From positions 29,771,194 through 29,835,193 of the forward strand of contig NW_023998414.1 of the NCBI RefSeq assembly GCF_014805625.2: a stretch of 64,000 bases of DNA, read 5' to 3'. Source of the DNA: Glossina fuscipes. Lineage: Eukaryota > Arthropoda > Insecta > Diptera > Glossinidae. The notes below the pieces were generated by a model. The model was not told the origin of the DNA, searched no databases, and saw only the letters and a list, made by a program, of their open reading frames with translations. This document shows positions 50,422 through 62,460 of the stretch, piece by piece. The position numbers and the translations under genes are program-made. The first letter of the stretch is position 1, and each line of letters starts with the position of its first letter.

Positions 50422-50423
50422 AG

Positions 50424-50558
50424 AACGGTGGCGCCAAAGATGGTTTGGATATGAATATTGAACCGGCTTGGCAGAAAGGTTACACGGGCAAGGGTGTCGT
50501 TGTTTCAATATTGGACGATGGCATACAAACAAATCATCCTGACCTTGCTCAAAACTAT
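50424..50558 (+). CDS. Fur1: Furin-like convertase 1, coding exon 4 (catalytic Asp)
   Basis: 45 codons, phase 0 at both ends, residues about 592-636. It reads [20 protein letters not shown] then [20 protein letters not shown] and LAQNY. The first Asp of SILDDGI (about residue 622) is the catalytic Asp of the S8B Asp-His-Ser triad; DDGI..NHPDL is also the calcium-binding and active-site wall motif of the family. Nearly identical to the Drosophila Fur1 wording and clearly different from Fur2 (which I recall as ILDDGLESDHPD). Donor tat|gtaagt is strong; the acceptor lacks a nearby pyrimidine tract. Confidence 0.95.
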
Positions 50559-53500
50559 GTAAGTAAACAATATAACGTACAATTTATTGTATTTTATATA
50601 TATATATATGTGTGAATACATTTTATACATTTGTGTTTTTTCCCCTCCTGTCCAACGTTTTAATAAATTCAATAAAAACTTGAAACTATTACAATTGCAT
50701 TAAATCTGGTTTTAATCAGCTTATGACGCATATCCGATCAATTAATATTGTCTCTTAGATATATTGCTTATTTTTTTAACCACAAATGCGATATGAGGGC
50801 GCGTGATGGTGTAAATATACCCTTGATTAACGAAATATCTTACGTTGAGTAATCCAAGTACGCTTGCCTGCCCATTTTTTTTTTTTTTTTTTTTTTTGTT
50901 TTTTAGATCTGTCCACGTGTTGTCTGTTGTGTAGTTCATACTATATATGCCTAGTTTTTTCTCGCCTATGTGGTTGCGCTCGTTGATTTTCAAGTACACT
51001 AAGAACTCCTTAAAAAATGTTTATGTAACTTTCATAATTTCAAAGAGTTTGAATTTGCAAAAGTTGTTTTAATAGATGCTTGCATCTATTTTGATCAGTG
51101 AAATCTATTGTTGAAAATGATAAAGTAATGCAAAGTATTATTGCACACAAGGGGTAAATTTCGTAATTTGCACATTTCTCTATATATAGAATAACCGTTT
51201 TTCCGTTTAGTATTATTGAGTATTTCGGTGTATAAGGACGATAACCGTGGAACGCTCCTAGCTTATCTTTTACATTTGCTTAGAAATGGTGACTTTGATG
51301 TCACTGTTAAAAAACGACCTGAAGGGTCAGAAAAGTTCAATAACAATAGATTGCAAAACTTATTGGACAAAATCCCAGGTCGAATTTTCAAAGAGTTTTC
51401 AAACAGCTTCAACTGTCTCTGGACATTCACATCCGATGAGAAGAGATCTGAAAGGCGGGAAAATGGCTACCATGCAAGTTGAACTGACTGAAACCGTCAT
51501 TTCGAAACGTTTCAATATCGCGGTAGTATTCCCTAACAGGCAAAAAAACAACAGTCCTCTGCGGCGTATCGCAAACGACAGTCTTAAGCGCAAGAAGTCA
51601 TCGGTTAGTCCAGGAGAGCTATCCACACCGATATTGCAGCGGAATTCATTCATTGTCGTAAAATTTCGTTGTGCATACGATGATATTAGCAAGTCTTACT
51701 GTATTACTAGGTACTAAAACACAACGAACAATGTCTACCGACGTCAATTCATTAACATGAACGATTTATTGTTGCGAACAAAAGATCTTAACTTATGTAA
51801 AATCATCCTTTTGCATGACAACGCTCGGGCACCGGTTGGAAGAACTCTCGAGGATACGTTGTTACTACTCGAATGGGAAGTTCTGTTGCACCCAGCGTAC
51901 TCACCAAGGTATAAGGACTTCTGATTGCCACTTGTTCCGATCGCTGCCGCATGACTTGGCAGGCACGCGATTTCAAAATGCTGAAGAAGTGCGAAAATGG
52001 ATCGATGATTGGGTAACTGCTGGACTATTACTATTCTTTCTACGCCGTATCGCCGCCACATTGCCAGAAAGATGGGACCAAATTCTCGAAGAAGATGGAA
52101 ATATATTGACTAAGATATGTTGGATCAATTTTTTTTTATAAACGCCTTTTTCAAGTGTTAGGCGCTTGCAGCTAACAAAAGACTTGAAAATTATTTTAAC
52201 GTTTGCTTAGAAAGCATATTTTTTAGCAAGGAGGCGATCATACGTCTATCCGTCCGTTTGTTGTGGGCATTCGCATTGTCTTCAAAATGGGGACAAATGA
52301 CTGACACTTGCCGCCTATGCTTTTCATTTCTATAGATTTACATAATACTAAAAAAGGAAAAAAGAAGAAACGAAAATAAAAATGAAAACGATAAGAACCT
52401 CATCTCAATTTGAATTGTTTGAGTTTGTTGCACAAATACCTGATGCTGTGGATTTTAAATCTGTAGCAAAGATTTGCTAAAACCGTTCGAGACTTTCGTG
52501 TGAAAATGCTCCACCCGAATGTTCTTATCTGCTATACTCCTCATACTACACTGAATTATCAAATATTTATGATTATTATGTTATTTGCTTGAGGAGAGAG
52601 AAGATATTCATTAAAAATGCGTTTTGCGGTCAGCATAATTTTCTTATGTTAGGTTACATGTTACTATTTGTTTTTTTTTTTTTGCTTTTGTTTTTGTGTT
52701 TTTCATCAAAAATTCATATATCTCAAAAACCAAGAAACAAAAACAAAAAATTTGATTTATTTACTTTATAAGTTTTCATTTTATTACTGAATCCGCCTTC
52801 CTATACGCCTCTCAAACGGAAATTCGTAAACTGTAAAAATTATTTTTTCCTTTGTCTGTCTCATTGCTTTCTTTCAAATATTTCTTTCCTATTATTATTT
52901 ATCATGCAGATAAAGCAGCATGAAAATACCATTTACGTTATTACATTACTTGGCAGTGTAATTTGTTTGCATAAATTATATGTAAATGTATGCGAAAACA
53001 CAGCCATAAAAATACGAACTCTTCAAGTTTGAAAAAATAAAAAAAATTCTTCAGTTTTCGTTATTAGTTTAGAAAATGGTTTTCTATTTTTTTTTTTTTA
53101 ATTTTTTTTTTTAATTTTTTTTTTAATTCCATATCTTCCCTACGAGTCCAAAAAAGGCCTTCATAATCCTAAGCAAAAAAAGCTTTCAATAAACTGATTT
53201 TAATATATGCATGTACATGTTCTGATAGTATTTTGGCTAAGTGAGGGCATAAAATATATTCAGCGAAATATTTCTCTCTTTTGAAATTACGGTCGTGTAG
53301 CCAGGATGGCTTGACGACTAAATTTGTCGTATCAGATATCAAATAGAGCAAATGCACATTAAATGCATGTGATTCGTGTGAGAGGTTCTCAACAGATTTG
53401 TGACTGTCTCTTATTTGCCGTATGTTAGCATTCACGCATCCATGACCGTCCCGCTAACGAGGCTGGGCATTCATTCCGCATTAACATTTAATTCACTCTT

Positions 53501-56285
53501 AAGATTAATCAATTGTTCACTGCGTCAGAAGACGAGATATATTACCTTTTTTTTTTTTTTTTTGATAGGTTTGTTCGTTTAATGGCATTCCTTATACCCT
53601 TCACCGCCTGTAATATAAGGTATATTGAGACTTAAGATTGAGATTTGCGCATGTCTGCCGATTTCCTGCCAACCAAATTTGTGATCGCAAATATTTGATT
53701 AATGTTTGGCTCAAACATTACAAGAAAAACCCTACTACCATATTAATGGAGACCATTAAAAATGGATTGCAATATGTTTACGAACACTCCCCACATTTAA
53801 GTCCGATCTTGAAAAATTAGTTAAATGAAATGAAACAAAAAATTGCGTTTTTCGTAATAGCTGACCCAATATATATATATATATATAATATATGAACCAA
53901 CCGTGCGACGCTTTTCGTCGATAATCAATCCTACGAAAAGTAAAGTATAACTTTCAACCTTTGATATTTTATCACGTAAATATGGAGGGAAAATTGTATT
54001 AAGCGAACTTGTGTACGACGTTTAATAGACGGCCTTACCCAACTAAAATGCTTTTACTTGCTTCTATTTAATATAAGCTTAGGTCTATAAGCTAACTTCG
54101 CGAATGGGCCCGATCTATCTGAAATAATCTGGATTAGTTCGCCTAATATTTTAGTATGGACTCATCACCTAGACTCAAGACCTAAAAGAATTAAAGATAT
54201 GACCTTTACTTATTAGCACCACGCGTCTAGGTTCGGTTAAGAATCGAGGCTAAACGCGTCCACTGCACATGTACAAATAGAAATACATATATATATACAT
54301 AATACTATCAGGAGATAAGTTAGCAATAATTTTGTCACATCCCGCCCAGTATATAAAAGTACGTGGCATTCTCACTTAATTTAATGATTTTTACTACATA
54401 TATCGATCTTTTACGTTCTTGTTGAAACCTATACACAGTTAAATCTTTAATTTTGACATAATGGGCTAAATAGAATCTCAAAAGTTTTCCAAAGACTGGA
54501 CTGGAATTAAAAATCTTTTTCTCACCTTTAAGCATTAAGTTGCGATAATTGAACAGCCATAAGCTTACGAATAAATAGAAAAAAATCCAAACAGGGTTCC
54601 TCGTTACGATACCTGGATGTAATCGGCCAAGTTAACGAATTTTTATTAAGTCAATTATCATTGTTGTGCATACAAGCTGTAAAAGAAGTGCGTGTCCAGA
54701 GCCCCTAAACAATAATATGTTCGAACTAAAAACCCCTACGCTTACATCAATTGTGTGCTTGTGCTTGCAAGTAAACACGTCTATCATACAGATTGAATAA
54801 TTTAATCGAAAACGAACTCTTCCCAAGAAATTGTTCGTATCGCACTGAATGGGAACCCTTCAGCTTTTCCCCAGTTAGGTTTGATATTGGCACATAGATC
54901 ACCAGTTCCCGATATATGAATCCATCTGGTATATAGTCATATGCTAACCAAAGTAGTACTTTGGGCTCTTAAAGTGATTAAAGCAGCGCGGCGATCAGGT
55001 TGTCCAGACGGTCATCCTTGCGTGGAATTGCTGGCTACAGTTTTTGCTATAGCGAATTGAGCATCTTTTTCCTAACTGCTGAGAACAACTGTTCAGGGAA
55101 ATGGGTGGCGGCTATCGTGTTGCTCCCATAATCGTGGGAATATTAAATATTTAAGGTGTTGGATGGACCTCGTCTCCGTCAGAGGGAAGGACATGCTATA
55201 CACCCATCCTCATTCCGGAACTAGGAGCGAGTATCCCCTGCTCCGTGTGTTGCGTGAGAAATGCTTTCTCACTCCGTGTACCATCGGGCATCGTAGGCTT
55301 GAGTCTCCGCCACATACGATACTTATTAGTTTTTCTCTTTGCATGCATTCGGTTAGTCGGAGTCAAAAGCGATATACAAATACAACGCTTTCGTTGTTGT
55401 GAAGTTCATGTCTCCGGAAATTTAATTTAAAGTATTAAAAGGCTCGTTTATTACAAGAATCGTACAAGACGGAGTAGTAGTAGTTTCATAAATACAGTCT
55501 CTCGGCAGCAGCATATCCTTTCGCTCGCAACTTTTCAGCTTATTGCGTTAAGTCTTGTGTGTGACCTTTTGATTTCGATTTAGTTGTTTTCATATCATCA
55601 ATCAGTCTTCGTTGCCATTTTCCATTAAAGAATGAAGTCATCGCTTATAATTTCTTTGTCAAGAGGAGTATTCCTCCCCTTATATGCAACCGCCAAAGTT
55701 ATTTCATAAAGCGTTGCAATTTGGAGCAATCGTAAAAGTCGTTTTTCTTTTTCTTTTCAATGCGTGAGCAACGAAAGAAATTCACTTTTTACTGTTACGC
55801 GTGGACTTAGCTATTTAGCTTAATTCCTTAAGTCGTGTTTTTCGTGTTTCGTTCGTTTCATTAGGAGATAAAACTTTTCGGGTGAACGTGATTCTAATTC
55901 GAATTAAATCTCGATTAACACTCGATTGTCTATCTTGCAAATAATATTTCGTTTCCAATCGCGTGATTAAGACGAATTAATAGACAAATATTCCTCTTAA
56001 TTAACTGATGGTTTTTCTGTCCGATCGTTAACCATACGTCGTCAAGTTACGTGAAAACTAGTACTGCTTATCTTGCAATGTTTTTCTTCTTTCTTTTTTT
56101 TTTTTTTTTAAAGAAATGAAAGCAAAATTAATTTAATATACATAACGTAAATAAATGTAAAGAAAAAAAAACAAAAAAACAAAAAACTAAATAAATGCAA
56201 TATTTTACGATCTGTTTCCTTTCGTGGCACTAATCGTCAATTTTATGACATTAAAGCAAAAAACTCTTACGAAAACTAGACGAAG

Positions 56286-56317
<32 letters not shown>

Positions 56318-59276
56318 CAAGAAAACAAAACAAAAAGAAAGAAAGTCTATTAAAATCTATATATAAAAACTTTAAAGAGGAGAGAGTTAGTTGTTCTTCA
56401 ATCTCAAAAATTTCATTACAAGCTCGTAAAAGTGTTTTTCGAGTCAGCACAACAATAAAAAACAAAATATGTATTATATATGTACATAAAAATTGTGCAA
56501 AAAATAAACTCCATTATTATATTAAGAAATTACTTCACATATCAAGTCATGAACCATTGTGGATAAAAACCGGATGTAAAGATATGATTTCCCATATATG
56601 GACTTTTCTTTTTCTCTATGGCATTTATAATAAAGTTTCATTCACTTCTTTCCTCTTCTGTCTTTTTTTCATATATGTTGACTTTATTGTGATTTTTTTT
56701 TTGTTTTTTTTTTTTTTTTTTTAATAAGCTAAAGCATTCTTCATAAGATAAAGAAGCAATTCAATGATTTAATAGCATATCACAAAGTGAGAAGAAAAAA
56801 AAAATGTATATATAAAATTTACTAAATCCTCAAGAATATATATAAATCAACACATCCTTCTATCTACACATATACATCGTAATGCATCATAACAATGTCA
56901 ATGTTTATGACAATGATGCATTTTATTCCCTGGATACCATTGTATATAAATCTTATGCTGTTATACTAAAGTGCAAAAAGAAATATATATATATAAGTAA
57001 TAATAAAATAAAAGCATGAGAATAACCCTTCTATGCAGCTGACAAAAAAGAAGAAGAACAAAAAATTCGAAATACACTTTTGACGTGAATCAAAACTTAA
57101 CAAAAAAAAAAAAAAACGCGATAAATAGATCAATCGACTCGCATAAAGATGAACGAGTTTCGGTGACTGCATAAGAAAAGGAATACAAATATGGTATTTT
57201 GAAGTAAGTCCTAATACCTTCATCTTCAACTTCATACTTAATTTGATTAGAAGATTGTTCGTTACCTCTCCTACGTAGCAAACTTTTAATGTTTGAATAA
57301 CCTGAGGAATAAATTGCAAAAAAGCAAAGGATTAAAAGTAAATTTAAAGCTCAAGCCGTAGATCCTTTAAATCATCTCTAATTCTGGCATTCATTTTCTT
57401 CCCGGTTTTTTTCTACACATATAATGTAATAAGTGTAAAAGTGCATTATAGAATATTTTAGAGATATAACTACAGAAGGTAAGGCCAGTATTTGAAGGAC
57501 ACATTTAAAGCTATCGGACAAATGCAACCACACTATAATATCATTTGGGAAGCCGTCATAACATCTTCTCTACCGGCAGCGTTGATACAATTCATTAAGC
57601 CTTCCCTGCATATATGTAATAAAGTCTTTGGTCATTCACTGATCAAACATAAATTGATCGTCGGTATTGAAAACTGTCGTTAATAGCAATACCAACTAAT
57701 CAAGTAAAGCAAACGAAGAAAAAACTCATCGGAAACTCTTGTTACTTTTTGATCATGACATGCATTGTTTTAAATATGCGAACTGAACAAACAAATTTCA
57801 AAAACTTTCAGTCTAACTAGAAATGTATTTGTGAATAACTTTCCATTTACAACACAAATCGATTTCAAACTTATGCACAAAGTATGTAAAATTTTATGAA
57901 ACAAACAAAGGACGCAATTTGATCTCGGTTTATACACATTGCAATTCATAATGCGTGGATGGGTATAAAAAATGCACTCTAACTTACATTAAATTATTTT
58001 TTTTAATAAACTATTCGCCAATGGCACCTGAAAATTTTCGCTTAAAACTACAAATTGCAAAAAAATATTCAGTGTATATTGTCCGCTGAGAACGATCTTC
58101 ACTAGTTGTTACTCTACTTTATTCGAAATATTGGATGCAAAACTGTTCCTGACTCGATCTAATGATCGAAACATAATTTAAAACAACAAAAAAAAGTGTT
58201 CGTTTGTTACGTTTACCTATCTGATTATTGTCGTCGTATGTAAAGAAAATTTCTAATCCTCTTCGGTTCCAATCATTTTACGTACAAATAAGCGCGATCT
58301 CCTTCCTTTTCCAATCGTGCCTTCATTATATGAAATTCGTCGAAAAAACAATAATAAAAGAATAATAAAAAAAAAAAATAAAAAAATCAATCATATAATC
58401 TACGATATATCCAATTTTTGTGTCTTCCATCATTCTGCCAACATAGCCGTCGGTATTAATATATAATATGGAATAAATTTAAACAAATTGTTGAATAAAT
58501 TTAAACAAATTCTTCCAACAACAAGTGATACGATAGGTAAATTTATTAAAGGTATCTATCTGTCTTTTCCGAATTAACGGTTTCTGATTAAACGGTCGGG
58601 CTTTAGCATGATTGTTCACCGACGAATTGTAATTCAAGTTCAATGCGACAATTTGTTGAAGTTGAAGAAGAAATAATGACTAATTTAATGCATTACCTGA
58701 CAGAGAGGCAATTGACCCTTAACTATACTTGACTAAGCCTAAGCGTAAGTTTGAACGACATGAACTTACAGTTTTTAAGAGAGAACATCTTTCCCAAAAA
58801 TGAGTTCGCTTAGAACATTCGTACGCATCCACGAATCACTTTCAGACAAAATGTTGTTCGCCTCGTCATTCGTTCGTTTCGTACGTTGCTGGAAATCTTA
58901 CCTGCCGTGGAGAACATAACATGGACCTTAGTTGATGTAACACACGCGCTCTTTATTAAAGCTTGCGAATCTCTCAAAAACGTGCTAATGCCGGCAATAT
59001 TTCGAACTTATATACGAGTCCCATTGCAAATGTCATTGTTCGGTCGACGGTCTGACTGGCCTAAGGAAAGATGAACTAAAACAAAAAAAAAATATTTTTT
59101 TTTCTTAATTATTTTAGTTGACATACATCATAAGGTGCGTCTCTCGGGATATTTGTATTTGTTTTTAAAATTGAAAAATTTTTTTCAATTTTTAATAAAA
59201 ACAACTTAGAAGAGAAGGTGACGACTACTACTACTACTACTTAACAAACTGTTTGTATATTTCCTTTTTTCGACAG
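50559..59276 (+). other. Fur1: Furin intron 4 (8,718 bp)
   Basis: Donor tat|gtaagt, acceptor gtatatttccttttttcgacag. Contains the mariner copy at 51.2-52.1 kb and otherwise AT-rich sequence with poly-A/T runs. A 22-bp unit (gaataaatttaaacaaattgtt type) is duplicated at about 58470-58515. No other coding sequence recognised between 52.2 and 59.27 kb. Confidence 0.88.
51230..52135 (+). mobile_element. Degenerate mariner-family element in furin intron 4
   Basis: Plus-strand broken frames follow a mariner transposase almost end to end: RNGDFDVTVKKRPEGSEKF and LQNLLDKIPGRIFKEFSNS (51280-51405); ISKRFN then SPLRRIANDSLKRKKSSVSP (about 51490-51620); KIILLHDNARAPVGRTLEDT then EWEVLLHPAYSPRYKDF* (51799-51924), holding the second catalytic Asp in HDNAR; and, after a frameshift, SDCHLFRSLPHDLAGTRFQN and AEEVRKWIDDWVTA, LPERWDQILEEDGN (51920-52105), the typical mariner C-terminus. 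Between RRIA and LKRKKS the segment that normally holds TGDEKW and the first catalytic Asp is missing. Several frameshifts and stops make it non-functional. Same orientation as the host gene. TIRs not located. Confidence 0.85.
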
Positions 59277-59436
59277 GACCCTGATGCTTCGTTCGATATT
59301 AACGGTAACGACTCGGATCCAACGCCGCAGGATAATGGTGATAATAAGCATGGTACCCGATGTGCCGGTGAAGTGGCAGCCGTGGCTTTCAATAATTACT
59401 GCGGCGTCGGTGTGGCTTACAATGCCAGCGTTGGGG
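59277..59436 (+). CDS. Fur1: Furin-like convertase 1, coding exon 5 (catalytic His); gene continues beyond window
   Basis: 160 nt, entering in phase 0 and leaving in phase 1 at gggg|gtaagt; residues about 637-689. It reads [20 protein letters not shown] then [20 protein letters not shown] and [21 protein letters not shown] holds the catalytic His (about residue 661), 39 residues after the catalytic Asp against 41 in human furin. The split Gly codon is expected to join an exon starting with the VRMLDG block; that exon, the oxyanion-hole Asn and the active-site Ser are not found before position 64000. No disabling change is seen in any of the five exons. Confidence 0.95.
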
Positions 59437-59643
59437 GTAAGTAATAAGCATTTCGTTTTTTCCTTTTTTTTTTTTTCATATTTACCGTTTTGCTTTCAAA
59501 TTGAAAAAAAAAAAAACAAAATATTAATTATACAAGAAACGAGCATATGAAAGAAAAGAATTCTTAACTCAGCGTCAACTTCGATAGCATCTGACTGAAA
59601 CTGAAATGTGTGATTAAACGTAAAGTGAAAGAATGTTATTATT

Positions 59644-59674
<31 letters not shown>

Positions 59675-61948
59675 TTTTTTTTTTTTGCTATAGATTTAAG
59701 TTAAACGGTTTGCAGCTCTTGATTTTAATTTCAAACGCGAATAGACAGCCGATCGGTCAGAGATTTTCAATGATTTTCCAAGCTATGCGAAGGAAGTGTA
59801 GTTCCCCGAAATAAAGCAATAACTATAATACAATTTGTCTACATAGCAACATACATACATAAGCCTTATGTTAATTTATGCTAACCTATTATGTTTAACC
59901 GATCCATTATCTCCACTTTTCGTACACGTTGTTACAGCATTCCTTTCGTTCTTTTCTTATTTTCTTGTTACTACGATAAACAATTGTTTGTAAAGCCTTC
60001 CAACTGTTATCATCATTATATGTAACAACCGCTTCTACTCTTGCAAAAAAAAAAGAAAAAAACAAATCTTTTTGTTTGTACTTTGACTTTAGTAAAGTAA
60101 AAAAAAAAAAAAAAAAACAAAAAAAAAAACAAAAACAAGAAAAATAAAAGAGTAGATAGACGTGTAAACACATGTACATATATATATATAAACTCGTAAA
60201 CAAAAAACATATTGAACATTCCAGTGGCAGCATAAATTTGTATAGTTGTGAACATCGTTCTAAACAAACATACGTTCACACATGCAAACAACCGCTTATT
60301 TTGTTATTTGCAAAAATGATTATCGCCAGCACAGCTGTATTCCAGCATATAAACATAATGTTGTGTAAATACTGGCATCATATATATGCATATATAAGTA
60401 CGACACACACGGGAATGCCATTATACTGTTTGCAGTCTATGCAAGAAGGTGGTGGTCGGTCGGTCGGTCCCTATCAATTTTCAAATAATTTAAAATTTTC
60501 AAGCAAAATAAAGACAAAAATCACAAACTTTCGCTTCAGCTAAGTGAACACACACTTCCCAAATCATCGAAGAGTGTGCGACTTTCTTCTGTTTTTTTTT
60601 TTTTTTTTTTTGTCACAATATCGAACAATATTGAGCTTTCCGTTCCCAATGCGGAAAACGCATATTAATTAATCGAGATAGCAAGGCAAGTATATTCGCT
60701 TTGCAGCGAATCACATCTCTCACATCTCTTAAACGCTAAGTGCGTATATATTGTGTCCGAGACAAGTCATAGACTGTTTTTGATCAGCCAGACTGTATAC
60801 GATTGTCTACTTGGCGTAAGGCAAGCTTACTAGATAGGCAGAGAGGCTCTTTCCTCAGCATCACTTTAAAGACTTGGTTTTTTTTTTTTTTTTTTTTTTT
60901 TTAAGACTTCATGACATGACTTCATCTTCCGGCACTTAACTGACCAGGCTTAAAACATTTTTTTACATAGCGTCTCTTCATAATGTTTTTGTTGTTTCAA
61001 CAATAATTGACTGCCGTTCATCGTATAACATTCCGTTCACAGAATGCCTTAATATTTTATAGCTGAAGTCAATTAGAATGTTCTTGACAAGCAGTTTGAC
61101 GTATTTTACCCACACTAAACTCGTTGTGGAATAAAAACTAGAAAGTTGCAGTAATTTGAAGTGCAATGGATTTACACTGCTAAGGTTATGGAAAATTGAA
61201 ATGACTCTGATGTGTTTGTCAATAGTGGCTAGACTTTTTAAATCGGCCCAATAAATCAACATTTCGTCACTTAAGATTTATATAATAGAAATATAAATAG
61301 ATAGGAAAAAGCAAAAGGCACGATTTTTGCCTTCTCTAGCGAAACATGGACAACTGGAGCCAATTCGTTTTGTCGTGTTTTCTACCTAGGTTTGTGCTCC
61401 CAAGTAAATGTGATTTGTGTGCGTGTGTTATGATCCGGAGCAAATTATAAAAAGAAAAAAAATTTTGCAATCGGTGTACCTCTCCTTAATTTCGATCTTG
61501 TATACGTCATTGTTGCGCCTAATTGTTGTTAATCTTTTCGCGAATCGCCAGCTGCATGGGATAGATGCACCTAAGGCCTCATGATTCTGTCTTTAATTTT
61601 TCTTTTCTTTGATATTTAGTTTCTTGGAAAATCGACTAGTTTTCCATTACCCATCCTACTAAACTCTCAAATATACGTTTTTCGTAACAACATTATTATG
61701 AGCAACATAACCTCTGGTACTTACATGCAGAGAAATATATTCGAAAGCTACTTTCGTTTATCGTCTGTAGTTTATAGCAGAACATGAAAAATTCCATAAT
61801 GATAAGTAAAGAATTTTGAGCCGATTTAGCCTAATCTGTCCGCCTGCACTTTCTCTGGAATTTCATGTATGTTTTTTCTCAGCTGGAGTCGTAGAACCAG
61901 TTAAGATAGCTATTGTTCATAAACATGACCTGCCATAAATGTTTGTGT

Positions 61949-62009
61949 CACACACACACGCACACACACACACATACATACATACACACACATACACACA
62001 TACACACAT
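61949..62009. repeat. (CA)n / (CATA)n microsatellite
   Basis: CA dinucleotide array with CATA interruptions in intron 5. Confidence 0.93.
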
Positions 62010-62119
62010 TTAACATATACAAGGATATACAACGTTCTTCTTATTTGTGTCATTTAGATTATGTGCAGATTTACTCCATAAAGGCGTTAACTTGTTCACG
62101 CATGTTTTCGTCGCATAGA

Positions 62120-62460
62120 GTTTGCATGGGTGTTGTTGAGTTGTCCTTGGAAAAGCTTAAGTCACTTCCAAACTATTTCGTAAATTTGTAGACGATATCT
62201 TCATTTTCGCTAATGAATTTTTACCACAGATACTACATAATTGCGCAGACAGACAGCTGGACAAATGAACAGACGGAGATATTTTGCTGTATTCCAAATT
62301 TGAAACTGGACACGAATTTATATCATTTACGGGGGGGTTTTGAAAGTTGTTTTGATACGTTATAATATTGGATAGGCGTGGTCATTTCTTTTCACTTTTA
62401 TATATATATATATATGCCTTTAAGTTTTTGTACATTCCTGCATTATCCTTCCTTAGCAGT
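62120..62460 (+). repeat. DINE/INE-1-like interspersed repeat, first half-module
   Basis: Contains 'tttgtagacgatatcttcattttcgctaatgaatttttaccacagatactac', the signature gcagacagacagctggacaaatgaacagacgga (about 62244-62276), 'ttccaaatttgaaactggacac' and 'ttataatattggataggcgtggtcatttc'. These match the first half-modules of the 21.8- and 43.2-kb copies, while the second half-module is lost. Confidence 0.6.

Larger units (their letters stand above)
45929..50423 (+). other. Fur1: Furin intron 3 (4,495 bp)
   Basis: Donor ttg|gtgagt, acceptor ataataacaacag. AT-rich with many (TA)n runs (46650-46670, 46806-46829, 47380-47400, 47700-47810), a long (CT)n array at 48666-48708 and a poly-A run at 49332-49362. 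No nested gene. The terminal 460 bp is unusual and is listed separately. Confidence 0.88.

Noticed and set aside
50092..50532. 146-codon minus-strand frame overlapping furin exon 4
   Set aside because: Composed of the reverse complement of the CAA and CT tracts and of the exon itself; no family resemblance.
56224..56724. 166-codon + strand frame in intron 4
   Set aside because: Lys- and Phe-rich translation of poly-A and poly-T runs; no complex motif.
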